The notes under the pieces were generated by a model, which had not been told where the DNA came from, did no database searches, and worked only from the letters and a program-made list of their open reading frames with translations. A DNA stretch of 64,000 bases from Saprospiraceae bacterium (GTDB lineage: Bacteria > Bacteroidota > Bacteroidia > Chitinophagales > Saprospiraceae): positions 1 through 64,000 of the forward strand of contig JADKCC010000030.1 of assembly GCA_016714785.1 (NCBI GenBank). The letters are read 5' to 3'. The position numbers and the translations under genes are program-made. Of this stretch, positions 46,759-55,042 are shown one piece after another (the first letter of the stretch is position 1; every line of letters begins with the position of its first letter).

Positions 46759-47646
46759 ATGGCTTCAGGAATATTTGCGATACTAGATGATGTGGCATCC
46801 ATGATGGATGATGTGGCTATGATGAGTAAGATAGCTACAAAAAAAACAGCTGGAATCTTGGGAGATGACTTAGCAGTCAATGCCGAAAAAGCCACTGGAT
46901 TTGTATCTTCAAGAGAGCTTCCTGTATTGTGGGCTATCACCAAAGGATCCTTTCTCAATAAACTTATCATTCTTCCCGTAGTTTTTGTTTTAAGCTACTT
47001 TATACCTATTTTGATAAAATATATCCTCATCATTGGTGGTTTTTATCTGGCTTACGAAGGTGTTCATAAGATATATGAATATATTTTCCATAAAAATGAA
47101 GACAACACACCTGAAACAGAACTGCCACCTGTAAATGTAGATGATGATGATGATCTTGATGCAAAAGAAAAAGAAAAAATAAAAGCCGCTATCACAACTG
47201 ATTTTATATTGTCGGTAGAAATTGTCATCATCGCTTTAGGAACAGTATTGGACAAGGGGCTTGCCACTCAAATTATGACGGTTTCTTTTGTAGCCATTTT
47301 GGCAACTATAGGTGTCTATGGCATTGTAGCCATGATAGTTAGAATGGACGATTTTGGATTGCTCTTGATATCAAAATCTAAAGGTAAAAACTCATTATTG
47401 CTCACATTGGGCAATTTTCTGATTAGGATGTTGCCTATTATCATAAGGGTTCTTGCAGTAGTAGGTACCATTGCATTGATATTGGTTGCTGGTGGCATAT
47501 TCATCCATTATATAGATGTTATGCATCATCTACTCCCTACCTTTCCTTCCCTAATTAGAGAATTTGTTGCAGGATTTGCAGGAGGACTTACCGCTTTGAT
47601 TGCCTATTTGATAGTGACTGGAATAATCAAAATGGTCAAAAAATAA
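46759..47646 (+). CDS. DUF808 family inner-membrane protein
   Basis: 295 residues. MASGIFAILDDVASMMDDVA and the motif KTAGILGDDLAVNAEKATGF are the family hallmark; a central acidic loop (VNVDDDDDLDAKEKEKIKAA) separates two groups of helices. Family members (YedI-type) are of unknown function. Confidence 0.9.
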   Translation: MASGIFAILDDVASMMDDVAMMSKIATKKTAGILGDDLAVNAEKATGFVSSRELPVLWAITKGSFLNKLIILPVVFVLSYFIPILIKYILIIGGFYLAYEGVHKIYEYIFHKNEDNTPETELPPVNVDDDDDLDAKEKEKIKAAITTDFILSVEIVIIALGTVLDKGLATQIMTVSFVAILATIGVYGIVAMIVRMDDFGLLLISKSKGKNSLLLTLGNFLIRMLPIIIRVLAVVGTIALILVAGGIFIHYIDVMHHLLPTFPSLIREFVAGFAGGLTALIAYLIVTGIIKMVKK

Positions 47647-47774
47647 TGGCGACAAGCCTTCATTAGTCCATTGAATATATAATAACTCGAAATCTTTGCA
47701 ACTTAGCCATTATAGCATTTAAAGTACATATTGGTCATTATCTTCAATCCTTTTACTCTAAGTCTTCCTTCGGC

Positions 47775-48410
47775 CTACAAAAAGGCTATTTTGTTTTTTA
47801 TGGCAAAGATCACTAATCCTACTCTAGATTTTACATCAAGTTTTTCGAAAAGAGACTCTCTATAACCATCAATGGTTTTTGGGCTTAAATGCATTTCTTG
47901 AGCTATCTCTTTATAAGTTTTTTCAGTACATGCAAGTTTTAAAAATTGAATTTCTTTGTCCTTCAGATCAACGGCTAAAGGTTTATTTATTATGGCATTT
48001 AATAAAGTTTTGGTAACTGACTCAGTATGAAAAAAACCAAAACTTAACGTATCATCCAAAGCTTTCTTTAATAAGCTTGGTGACGAGTCTTTGAGTAGGT
48101 ATCCTTTTACTCCTTTTTTCAACATTTCTAAAATGATATTCTCATCTGCTTGCATGGTTAAGGCCAAAATGGGGATAGAAGGGTGATGTTTAGAAAGCCA
48201 CTCCATTGTTTCAAGCCCATTCATTACAGGCATGTTTATATCTAGTAATATTATATCAGGTAGTTTAAGTGAGGTGTTTTGAAGTCTAAAAATCAATTCC
48301 TTCCCATTTTGGCAACAGGTATCTACACTGAAGTCGTCAAACTGATTAATCAAAATTTGCAATGCATTGCTAAATAAAGAATGATCATCAACGATTATTA
48401 CACTTTTCAT
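47775..48410 (-). CDS. NarL/LuxR family response regulator
   Basis: 211 residues. Receiver domain with acidic pair DD (8-9), phospho-acceptor Asp57 in LLDINMPVMNG, Thr in LALTMQ and Lys in GVKGYLLKDSS. The C-terminal HTH (about 148-211) has EIAQEMHLSPKTIDGYRESL then FEKLDVKSR. Adjacent to its histidine kinase gene (102-bp gap) on the same strand. Confidence 0.92.
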   Translation of the reverse strand: MKSVIIVDDHSLFSNALQILINQFDDFSVDTCCQNGKELIFRLQNTSLKLPDIILLDINMPVMNGLETMEWLSKHHPSIPILALTMQADENIILEMLKKGVKGYLLKDSSPSLLKKALDDTLSFGFFHTESVTKTLLNAIINKPLAVDLKDKEIQFLKLACTEKTYKEIAQEMHLSPKTIDGYRESLFEKLDVKSRVGLVIFAIKNKIAFL

Positions 48411-48511
48411 CCTTTTTGGTTTGTTTGGTTATTGGTTTTATTTTAAAACTGTCTATATGCTGGTTAAACAATCAATCGATTTATTGGAAAAAACTTGCAA
48501 CATACTGCTTA

Positions 48512-49279
48512 TCATTTTGAATTGTAAAAGTATCTGATGATAGACAAAACACCACTTGATTGGTCGCTGGAAAATTCGACCTGTGCATTTATAAGTTTAC
48601 ATCTAGCTAATATATTCTTAAGACCTAGTCCAAAATGATTGGAATTAAGCGACATACCTATTCCATCGTCCTTGCAGATGATGATTAGCACTTCATGGTC
48701 ATAAATCAGCTCTATTTGCAATATAGATGCTTTAGCATGTTTGATAACGTTAGAGATTATTTCTTGAATAATTCTAAAAAGAATAAGTTGATGATCTTCC
48801 GATATTACAAAAGGTAAGCCTGCAATTGAAAAATTGGTTTTAATATATTTCAGTCTATTCAGCCGGTCCATTTCAATCTGAATAGCTGTATGTAATCCCA
48901 TAAAGGTAATGGAATCAGTATTCAGAGACCTTGACAAAGCCCGAATATCTTCTAAAACCTGACCAAGTAATGATATTGAATCTGAGAGTATCCGTTGGTC
49001 ATCAGGATCTGAAGGTTGCTTCATCATCGACAGTTGAAGTTTACTTACTGAGATAAGCTGACCAATATTATCATGAAGTTCCCAACTCATATTTTTCAAC
49101 ATGTGCTCTTGGCTTTCGATACGAGCAGCACCAATCGTTTTTTCGGTTTCAATTTGAGATTGTTTTTTTTCGAGAATAAACTTCAATCTTCTCTTATTGA
49201 AAATAAAAAATATTACAAATATCACCACAATCAGTGTAATCAATATTATAACAAATGCCAATAAGAGTGTTTGAATCAT
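48512..49279 (-). CDS. NarL-type sensor histidine kinase
   Basis: 255 residues from ATG 49279, whose ATGA overlaps the stop of the upstream gene; earlier Met codons lie inside that gene. One N-terminal membrane helix (about 3-27), coiled linker, HisKA_3 domain with phospho-His in SWELHDNIGQLIS (His69), and a HATPase (NVIKHAKAS, CKDDGIGMS, HFGLGLKNI). There is no periplasmic sensor domain, so sensing is probably by its membrane partner at 49276-49899 or inside the membrane. Confidence 0.9.
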   Translation of the reverse strand: MIQTLLLAFVIILITLIVVIFVIFFIFNKRRLKFILEKKQSQIETEKTIGAARIESQEHMLKNMSWELHDNIGQLISVSKLQLSMMKQPSDPDDQRILSDSISLLGQVLEDIRALSRSLNTDSITFMGLHTAIQIEMDRLNRLKYIKTNFSIAGLPFVISEDHQLILFRIIQEIISNVIKHAKASILQIELIYDHEVLIIICKDDGIGMSLNSNHFGLGLKNILARCKLINAQVEFSSDQSSGVLSIIRYFYNSK

Positions 49280-49899
49280 TTCATCTTTGACGCCCATAAA
49301 TAAGCAATTAAAAAACAAGCATGCATTATTACATTTAGTGCAATTATTATTTGCATGATAAAACCAGCATCAGATAACGCATAATTTAAACAAATAATAA
49401 CAGGTATAAACGGTATGTAAAAAAGTAATAAACCCAAGCTAACCCAAAAGTGTTTTGACTTGTAAAACTCCATCACTTGATCTGACTGTAGCAACTGAAT
49501 TAAATAAGCAGATACTAGCGATACTAAAATGATTGCCCCAGAAATATAAGTTAAAATCTGCATCGCTGTAGTAATGTTAGTATTGATTACAGCATCTGCA
49601 ATAAAAATAAAAATAAGGCCGACTGGAGCCCATTTAAAAAGGTGCTTCAGCCGGCTTGTATGAATAAGGGATTGAAATAACTTAATGAAGAGTAAAAATA
49701 CAATTAATGAGTATATGTTATACAATACTTGACGGTTATACGCTACATAAGAAGACATTATTAATGAGCATGTTTCAACAAAAATAGTGGCAATAAGAAA
49801 TGCAATCACAGCATAATCAAATTTATCCTTTTTGTAACTATAAAAACCAACAGCACTTAATGAAACTAATGGTAACAATATACTTATAATTTGTATCAT
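49276..49899 (-). CDS. Seven-helix membrane protein upstream of histidine kinase
   Basis: 207 residues with about six or seven evenly spaced membrane helices, all with short loops. No family recognised. Translational coupling (ATGA) with the histidine kinase suggests it is the sensory or regulatory subunit; this layout recurs with NarL-type kinases of Bacteroidota. Confidence 0.6.
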   Translation of the reverse strand: MIQIISILLPLVSLSAVGFYSYKKDKFDYAVIAFLIATIFVETCSLIMSSYVAYNRQVLYNIYSLIVFLLFIKLFQSLIHTSRLKHLFKWAPVGLIFIFIADAVINTNITTAMQILTYISGAIILVSLVSAYLIQLLQSDQVMEFYKSKHFWVSLGLLLFYIPFIPVIICLNYALSDAGFIMQIIIALNVIMHACFLIAYLWASKMK

Positions 49900-49916
49900 A
49901 AAAATATATATTGGGT

Positions 49917-50417
49917 TTATTGACCTTCGAACGGATAAATCTTTTTAGGAGGAAGTCCTGTATTGATATAATTTAAAACAGCCATTTGAAGATCTGGATC
50001 GTTGATAGGCTCATTGCCTGCGGCACCCTGAAACCATCCTGACTTAACATTGTCAACACCAGTTGGCGCTATAAAAAAAGAAATGTTACCCTTAGATTTT
50101 TCATCATTATGTTTGGCAAAGTAAATACGGTAACCAGAGACTTCTTTTTTCTGACTTTTGGCCGTTTTCTTGGCCCACTTTACATAAGCATCCAAATCAT
50201 CAACAGAGATCCAGCCATGGTTAGGTAAAGAATCAGTGGAAGCATTTAAAGAATTTAAAAATTGGTGGTAATTATCCTGAATAACCACAGCTTTTTTGAT
50301 ACTTAATGTATCATTGTAACTAAATTTCAGAGGTTTATCATTATCATCGATAGAAACCTTTGGATCACAGCTTACTAAAGCTATAAAAGAAAAAATAACT
50401 AAGAGTTGGTGTCGCAT
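49917..50417 (-). CDS. Hypothetical lipoprotein
   Basis: 166 residues. Signal with lipobox ALVSC (Cys17), then a soluble domain with YNDTLSIKKAVVIQDNYHQF and VSGYRIYFAKHNDEK. No family recognised. It begins a four-gene minus-strand run with the membrane protein, histidine kinase and response regulator, 18 bp from the next gene. Confidence 0.6.
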   Translation of the reverse strand: MRHQLLVIFSFIALVSCDPKVSIDDNDKPLKFSYNDTLSIKKAVVIQDNYHQFLNSLNASTDSLPNHGWISVDDLDAYVKWAKKTAKSQKKEVSGYRIYFAKHNDEKSKGNISFFIAPTGVDNVKSGWFQGAAGNEPINDPDLQMAVLNYINTGLPPKKIYPFEGQ

Positions 50418-51061
50418 AAAAATTTAATTTAAAGATTAAAATAATGGCAAAAGTATCAAAGGACAAGATAAAAATAAAAGGTGAAAACCTTGAATCCATA
50501 GGGGAAAAACACCCTTTTTTTATATAAAAAATTAAATTTCGCAAATAAACACATATTTAATGGGTATTATCTATAAAATTAGGCATTCACTACAAGTAAA
50601 AACTAGCTTAAAATAAGAAGTACCAAATAATATTTCCATATCGTAAGAACTAACATTAACTTTCAATATAGGTGATATCGTGTCATGTTAGCAAAATGAT
50701 CTTGGCTGTTAAAAACCTATCTTAAATTAGAAAGTGAAAATCAGAAAGGGGCAAATCTCAAAAAAAACACCCACAAAAACTGGGGCAAAACACTTGAATT
50801 ATGGGGTTTTATCCTAACCTCAAATCTTGAAGATGGGCATAATTTTGCAGCATAATATTTCTTAAATGTAATACTTTATACTGAAGTTTTGATTTTGATT
50901 CATAGTTAATATGGTAAGTACCGCAACATATCAATCAAGATGGCAGGAAATAAGGAAATTAGATTTAAACAAAATATTACTATAAATTTTGCAAAATTTA
51001 ACCAGGAGTAACCCGAAAAGCCTTCATAGAGTAGGGATAAACAATATTAAATTTATAAAAA
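50418..51061. other. 644-bp divergent intergenic region
   Basis: Between the lipoprotein and subtilisin genes. It contains promoter sequence for both, several A/C-rich tracts around 50730-50810, and the conserved leader element at about 50984-51043. No gene was found. Confidence 0.5.
50984..51043 (+). promoter_or_regulatory. Conserved 5' leader, copy 1 (possible RNA pseudoknot)
   Basis: Upstream of the subtilisin gene, GGAGTAACCCGAAAAGCC... through TAGAGTAGGGATAAA matches the leader at 52889-52948. A possible H-type pseudoknot: 51004-51006 with 51021-51023, and 51012-51014 with 51034-51036. The A-T pair and the outer C-G pair here are C-G and A-T in copy 2. Confidence 0.6.
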
Positions 51062-52444
51062 ATGTCAAAGGTAAAAAAAGACGAAAATCAAGTTGAATAT
51101 ACTGGTCGATATTTAGTCTTGATGCCAGAAAACACTGATACTGGTGTTAGCGCATTAGGCACTTTAAACAGTATAAGTGGACTTAATCTTAAGAGTTCTA
51201 CTGAATTTGAAAACGAGGTATTTACAACTAAAGATCTGGACAGCTGTGATGGTATTCTACTAGAAAATATCGGAGTAGCTATAGTGAACAAAAATCCGAA
51301 TTTTGAAGTGGGTATCGGAACTATGACAGAAGATCACAACATGATTGTTGAAAAAGAAAGAGTGGTATATGCTATAGATAAGCTAAATCCTGAAGCAAAA
51401 AATTATATGCACGGATACCGTGATGCCGTGAATGTTTTGAGTGAAATGTTACTTGGCGATGCGGAAACGGATACAATAATGGCTGAAGACGAAGGCATCA
51501 ATGCAGCAGCTGTAGGAGCAACTTGGGGCCTAAAGGCAACAAAAGTAGTCCCTTCCAGTTTGTTATTTTCTAACCCATATAGTGGTGTAAATGTAAAAGT
51601 CGCCATACTAGATACAGGGTTTGATTTTAATCATCCAGATTTTGTAGGAAGACCAATTGTGCAACGATCCTTTATACCTGGTGAAGCCACCCAAGACTTA
51701 CATGGACACGGTACGCACTGCACAGGAACAGCTTGCGGACCAATCAACCCTCCAGGTAATTTTGAACGATATGGAATAGCTCATAAAGCTAACATCTATA
51801 TAGGAAAAGTTTTAAGCAATGCAGGTAGTGGCACCGATGGGCAAATACTTGCGGGTATCAATTGGGCGCAAGGACAAGGATGCAAAGTGATTAGTATGTC
51901 TTTGGGTGGAAGAGTCACAGGAGCTGGATTTTCTGCAATCTATGAAAACACCGCATTAAACTTGTTGAACAGAGGTACCTTGATCGTTGCTGCAGCGGGC
52001 AATGACTCCAATCGACCAGGCCAAATAAATCCAGTGTCTCACCCAGCAAATTGCCCTTCAATTATGGCAGTTGGCGCTGTAGATGCACAAATGAATGTCG
52101 CTAGATTTTCAAATGGTGGCTTATTTCTGGCTTATGGCGCAGTGGATATAGTAGGGCCGGGAGTAGGAGTATTTTCGTCTGTGTCCACACCGCACTCACC
52201 CAATATGGGGCCAGTAGGTATCCAAAGAGGCAATGCCAATGGGACTAGTATGGCAGCACCACATGTAGCTGGGATTGCAGCACTGTGGATAGAAGCATCT
52301 AGTCTAACAGGGCGAGCACTTTGGTCAAAACTCTTAAGTACAGCGAAGCCACTACCGCAGCATCCAACAAGAGATGTAGGTGCAGGGTTAGTGCAAGCAC
52401 CCAACAAAAGACGCTTACCTGTGCGATGGCCAGCTCCATTTTGA
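51062..52444 (+). CDS. Subtilisin-like serine peptidase without signal peptide
   Basis: 460 residues. Catalytic triad: Asp184 in VAILDTGFDFNHPDF, His216 in HGHGTHCTG, Ser396 in NGTSMAAPHVAG; oxyanion Asn314 in AAAGND. Residues 1-150 form a long N-terminal region, perhaps a propeptide-like domain. No signal peptide, no T9SS domain, and the C-terminus ends soon after the protease fold. It may act in the cytoplasm or be exported by an unusual path. It shares its leader with the cysteine-rich gene at 52965. Confidence 0.9.
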   Translation: MSKVKKDENQVEYTGRYLVLMPENTDTGVSALGTLNSISGLNLKSSTEFENEVFTTKDLDSCDGILLENIGVAIVNKNPNFEVGIGTMTEDHNMIVEKERVVYAIDKLNPEAKNYMHGYRDAVNVLSEMLLGDAETDTIMAEDEGINAAAVGATWGLKATKVVPSSLLFSNPYSGVNVKVAILDTGFDFNHPDFVGRPIVQRSFIPGEATQDLHGHGTHCTGTACGPINPPGNFERYGIAHKANIYIGKVLSNAGSGTDGQILAGINWAQGQGCKVISMSLGGRVTGAGFSAIYENTALNLLNRGTLIVAAAGNDSNRPGQINPVSHPANCPSIMAVGAVDAQMNVARFSNGGLFLAYGAVDIVGPGVGVFSSVSTPHSPNMGPVGIQRGNANGTSMAAPHVAGIAALWIEASSLTGRALWSKLLSTAKPLPQHPTRDVGAGLVQAPNKRRLPVRWPAPF

Positions 52445-52480
52445 GCATTTGAGCTTTGACAAGTACAATAAAATAATCTG

Positions 52481-52512
52481 ACATACCTGACTTTAATAAG
52501 GGTCAGGTATGT
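52481..52512 (+). terminator. Terminator-like hairpin after the subtilisin gene
   Basis: ACATACCTGAC pairs perfectly with GTCAGGTATGT (11 bp, 10-nt loop), followed by a moderately T-rich stretch. It separates the subtilisin gene from the small I9-like gene. Confidence 0.6.
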
Positions 52513-52540
52513 ATTATCTTACTTTTAAATTTACAGTAAA

Positions 52541-52747
52541 ATGAAATCAAAATGGTTAATTCTTACCACACCAGAAGACTTTTCAAATGTTTCGGCGATG
52601 GTATCAAAAAGAAAAATTGAAATTCTCAATCACTTAGAAAATATATTTGTGATAGAAATCAATACAACCAAAAAGAAAGCTGAAAATTTAAAAAACGTCC
52701 AAGGAGTATTGTCTGTAGAAGAAGAAGGTTACCTATCCATACAATGA
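52541..52747 (+). CDS. Small I9-like (subtilisin propeptide-like) protein
   Basis: 68 residues: WLILTTPEDFSNVSAMVSKR, then IEILNHLENIFVIEINTTKK, ending NVQGVLSVEEEGYLSIQ. The beta-alpha-beta pattern and the closing V..V..EEEGY resemble the inhibitor I9 domain of subtilisin propeptides. It stands alone, 96 bp after a subtilisin gene, suggesting an inhibitor or chaperone acting in trans. Similarity is judged by pattern only. Confidence 0.55.
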   Translation: MKSKWLILTTPEDFSNVSAMVSKRKIEILNHLENIFVIEINTTKKKAENLKNVQGVLSVEEEGYLSIQ

Positions 52748-52888
52748 GTTAGATCCAGCTTCTGCAGTAGATACCAAACAATTCTTAATTCAACTTAGCG
52801 TAGTTTCAAAATTTTATTGGCTATCGGATAGCAATTAAAACGCATTTAAACACGCATTTCAAAAAAATATTTTCAAAGTAAAAATTAG

Positions 52889-52948
52889 GTAATTAATTTT
52901 TACAAAAACGGAGGAAACCGAAAATCCGACTTAGAGTAGGTATAAATT
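52889..52948 (+). promoter_or_regulatory. Conserved 5' leader, copy 2 (possible RNA pseudoknot)
   Basis: GGAGGAAACCGAAAATCCGA... through TAGAGTAGGTATAAA, ending about 17 bp before the cysteine-rich gene. Pairs: 52909-52912 with 52925-52928, and 52917-52919 with 52939-52941. An AT-rich block similar to that of copy 1 precedes it and may be the promoter. Confidence 0.6.
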
Positions 52949-52964
52949 TTTAAATGTATAATTA

Positions 52965-54062
52965 ATGGAAACGATAGATTTTAAATTTCCAAAAGAAGTG
53001 AACTCATCATCTGAAGAAAAAAAATTATTCAGAGATTTCAGAACTGCAGAAAACACCATCTCTTCAGCAACTTTAGATGATGAAGAAATGCCAGTGTTTG
53101 CAGAAGTAAAAGGAATGCCACTTTTTGCAAGCGATGTTGCAAAATTGCATGAAATTTCGACCAGCTCAAGTCCATTGGCAGAGGCTGTTTCAAACCAAAA
53201 AGCAACACCTGAAGAAATCATTGGTACGCTTTCAACTTCATTGCTTACATTAGAATATGTAAAAATGAAAAGTGCATTAAATACAGCCCTAAGCAATGCT
53301 GCTAATGAGCAAGAAAAGGCCAAAATCAACGCTACTTATAAGGAAGCCATCAAAAGTTTCCAAATGGCGTATTCTTCCATTGGACTGAAAGGTATTAATG
53401 AAAGAACTATGGATGGATATTCTACTGAAATATTGAAAGATACGAATGCATTCAATTCTGTGGTAAACATCTATAACTCCAAACTATTAGTAAAACAACC
53501 AGGAAAGCCCATTTTTAGTGCTTCATCTGTGGCAGTGGGCAAGTTTGAAACAGAAGTGGCCAAAATAGATGATAATTTGGTAGGCGTTACCGTTTTACCA
53601 CTTAATATATGTAAACGGCCATTTGTACAAGGGTCATTTACAAAGCACTTTGGCCAATCTTTTAATTTAAGAGTAACCATTTCTTTGCCATGTGTGACTA
53701 AAAGGTGTTGGGGTATTCCTTGTGGTTTTGGTTGGTGTACACACACTTACACCCTTGCCAATCTTAGTTACAATGTAGATCTTTCTGTAGGCTACAAACT
53801 AACTTGTTGTGGTGGTAGCGCTTGGGGATCAGCATCTGCAAATGTATGTGCTTCCCTGTTAGGCAAACAATTTTGCGCTGGTTGTTCTGCCAACATTGTC
53901 GGAGTGGCAGGAATTTCTAGAACGCCAAACGCTAGTAATTGTATTTATGGATTGGGCTTGAGAGCACAATTAAAATGCACATTTGCAGGTATCACAGTAT
54001 TAAATGTGTCCGTGCCATTTGCACATACTTTTACAGGGCCTTGTCCTCCACTTCCTTGTTGA
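52965..54062 (+). CDS. Two-part protein with cysteine-rich C-terminal domain, family unknown
   Basis: 365 residues. Residues 1-195 are acidic and mostly helical, without signal peptide. Residues about 210-365 have 14 cysteines (for example VTKRCWGIPCGFGWC, KLTCCGGSAWG, KQFCAGC, ending GPCPPLPC) in a Gly/Ser/aromatic, beta-rich context. The abrupt change of composition suggests a leader or carrier part plus a disulfide-rich or metal-binding module. No family was recognised. The shared leader with the subtilisin gene suggests co-regulation, and the subtilisin could process it; both points are inference. Confidence 0.85.
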   Translation: METIDFKFPKEVNSSSEEKKLFRDFRTAENTISSATLDDEEMPVFAEVKGMPLFASDVAKLHEISTSSSPLAEAVSNQKATPEEIIGTLSTSLLTLEYVKMKSALNTALSNAANEQEKAKINATYKEAIKSFQMAYSSIGLKGINERTMDGYSTEILKDTNAFNSVVNIYNSKLLVKQPGKPIFSASSVAVGKFETEVAKIDDNLVGVTVLPLNICKRPFVQGSFTKHFGQSFNLRVTISLPCVTKRCWGIPCGFGWCTHTYTLANLSYNVDLSVGYKLTCCGGSAWGSASANVCASLLGKQFCAGCSANIVGVAGISRTPNASNCIYGLGLRAQLKCTFAGITVLNVSVPFAHTFTGPCPPLPC

Positions 54063-54100
54063 TTGTTGAGCGAAATTTACCAACTAGTTTAAATTAAAAT

Positions 54101-54397
54101 ATGTTGTTACAAATTGAATTTACAAACTGGTTCTGGCTGGTGATCTCTATCTTGACAGTATGGAGACTCACCAGCCTCCTTTGTTATGAAGAAGGGCCAT
54201 TTAAGATATTTAATAAGGTACGCAGGTATCTGTACAAATTAAACCTTGGTAGTTTAGTAGAATGTTTTCACTGTATGGCTATATGGGTGTCAATATGCAT
54301 AGTGGTGCTGATGTATCCAATAAAATTTGAAATATTTTTGATAATATTCGCAGTAGCGGGAGGTGCATCCATTATTGAAAGAAGATTGGTAAAATAA
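54101..54397 (+). CDS. DUF1360 family membrane protein
   Basis: 98 residues. WLVISILTVWRLTSLLCYEE-like start with EEGPF, then LVECFHCMAIWVSI and two further helices, matching DUF1360 (small membrane proteins with a conserved R, EEGP and C-x-x-C/W). Function unknown; members occur in spore-formers and in phage-related contexts. Forms a unit with the cysteine-rich gene 38 bp upstream. Confidence 0.75.
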   Translation: MLLQIEFTNWFWLVISILTVWRLTSLLCYEEGPFKIFNKVRRYLYKLNLGSLVECFHCMAIWVSICIVVLMYPIKFEIFLIIFAVAGGASIIERRLVK

Positions 54398-54552
54398 TGA
54401 TTTTATGTAGTTGTTTTGGGCATTGCCCTATAGTATAATAATACTGGTTTTACGTACAATTATGATTCATCGATTTTGGTGCTATTTTTGCCTGTAAGAA
54501 GTAAAAATCGTGACAAAATCAAATTACCTTAATTGTCACCATTTACCTTAGT

Positions 54553-54766
54553 AGGGTCTGCTTGGTGTGGGTTAAAACATTGATATACAATTTTTAACAT
54601 TCAATTATTAAATATCAAAGGCATTTAAGTAGTTAGACTTTAAACCCTTGTACCTTGCCTTTAGCATTTGCCCTAGTTCTTCATTCTCTATTGCTTGTTT
54701 TTTGAATGATAGTCTCCGTTAAACTAACAACCAAAAGTAACAGCTGGCTTTTCAGCAGCTCCTAAT
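54553..54766. mobile_element. 214-bp TIR element, second family member
   Basis: Starts AGGGTCTGCT and ends TCAGCAGCTCCTAATT, imperfect inverted ends of the family at 16867-17260. Its right ~80 bp (54680-54759) matches 16878-16957 in inverted orientation. No transposase. Confidence 0.7.
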
Positions 54767-54993
54767 TCTACTTTGTCAAATTAGTATTTTAAAAAAATTG
54801 AGACTAAAAAAGGGATTTCTCAGTCGCTAAAACTCCTTCGAAATGACCTAGTATTAGAGTTTAAAGTAGGGAGATGAAGAGAGTTCGGCGAGGCCGAACT
54901 CTCTTCATCTCCCACTTTTCCTTATCAGCCTTGGTCATTTCTCACCACAGAGTGGTGAGAAAACTTATTTTATTCAAATAGGTCAAAGTAGAT
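54763..54993. mobile_element. Dispersed repeat, copy B, with long perfect hairpin
   Basis: 54869-54889 pairs with 54893-54913 over 21 bp without mismatch around a GAG loop; with one bulge the stem extends five more pairs. An outer stem AAATGACC/GGTCATTT (54841-54848 with 54933-54940) encloses it. Ends show inverted CTACTTTG/CAAAGTAG. Copy A at 31752-31877 lacks the hairpin. Confidence 0.65.
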
Positions 54994-55042
54994 CTAATTA
55001 CCGAATCAGGTACGATTTTATAATATTAAATTAATACAGAAA

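Larger units (their letters stand above)
54398..55042. other. 645-bp gap filled by two adjacent mini-elements
   Basis: 54553-54766 is a member of the TIR element family and 54763-54993 is copy B of the dispersed repeat with the long hairpin. Both lie between the DUF1360 gene and the small phage-like gene. No coding sequence. Confidence 0.65.
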
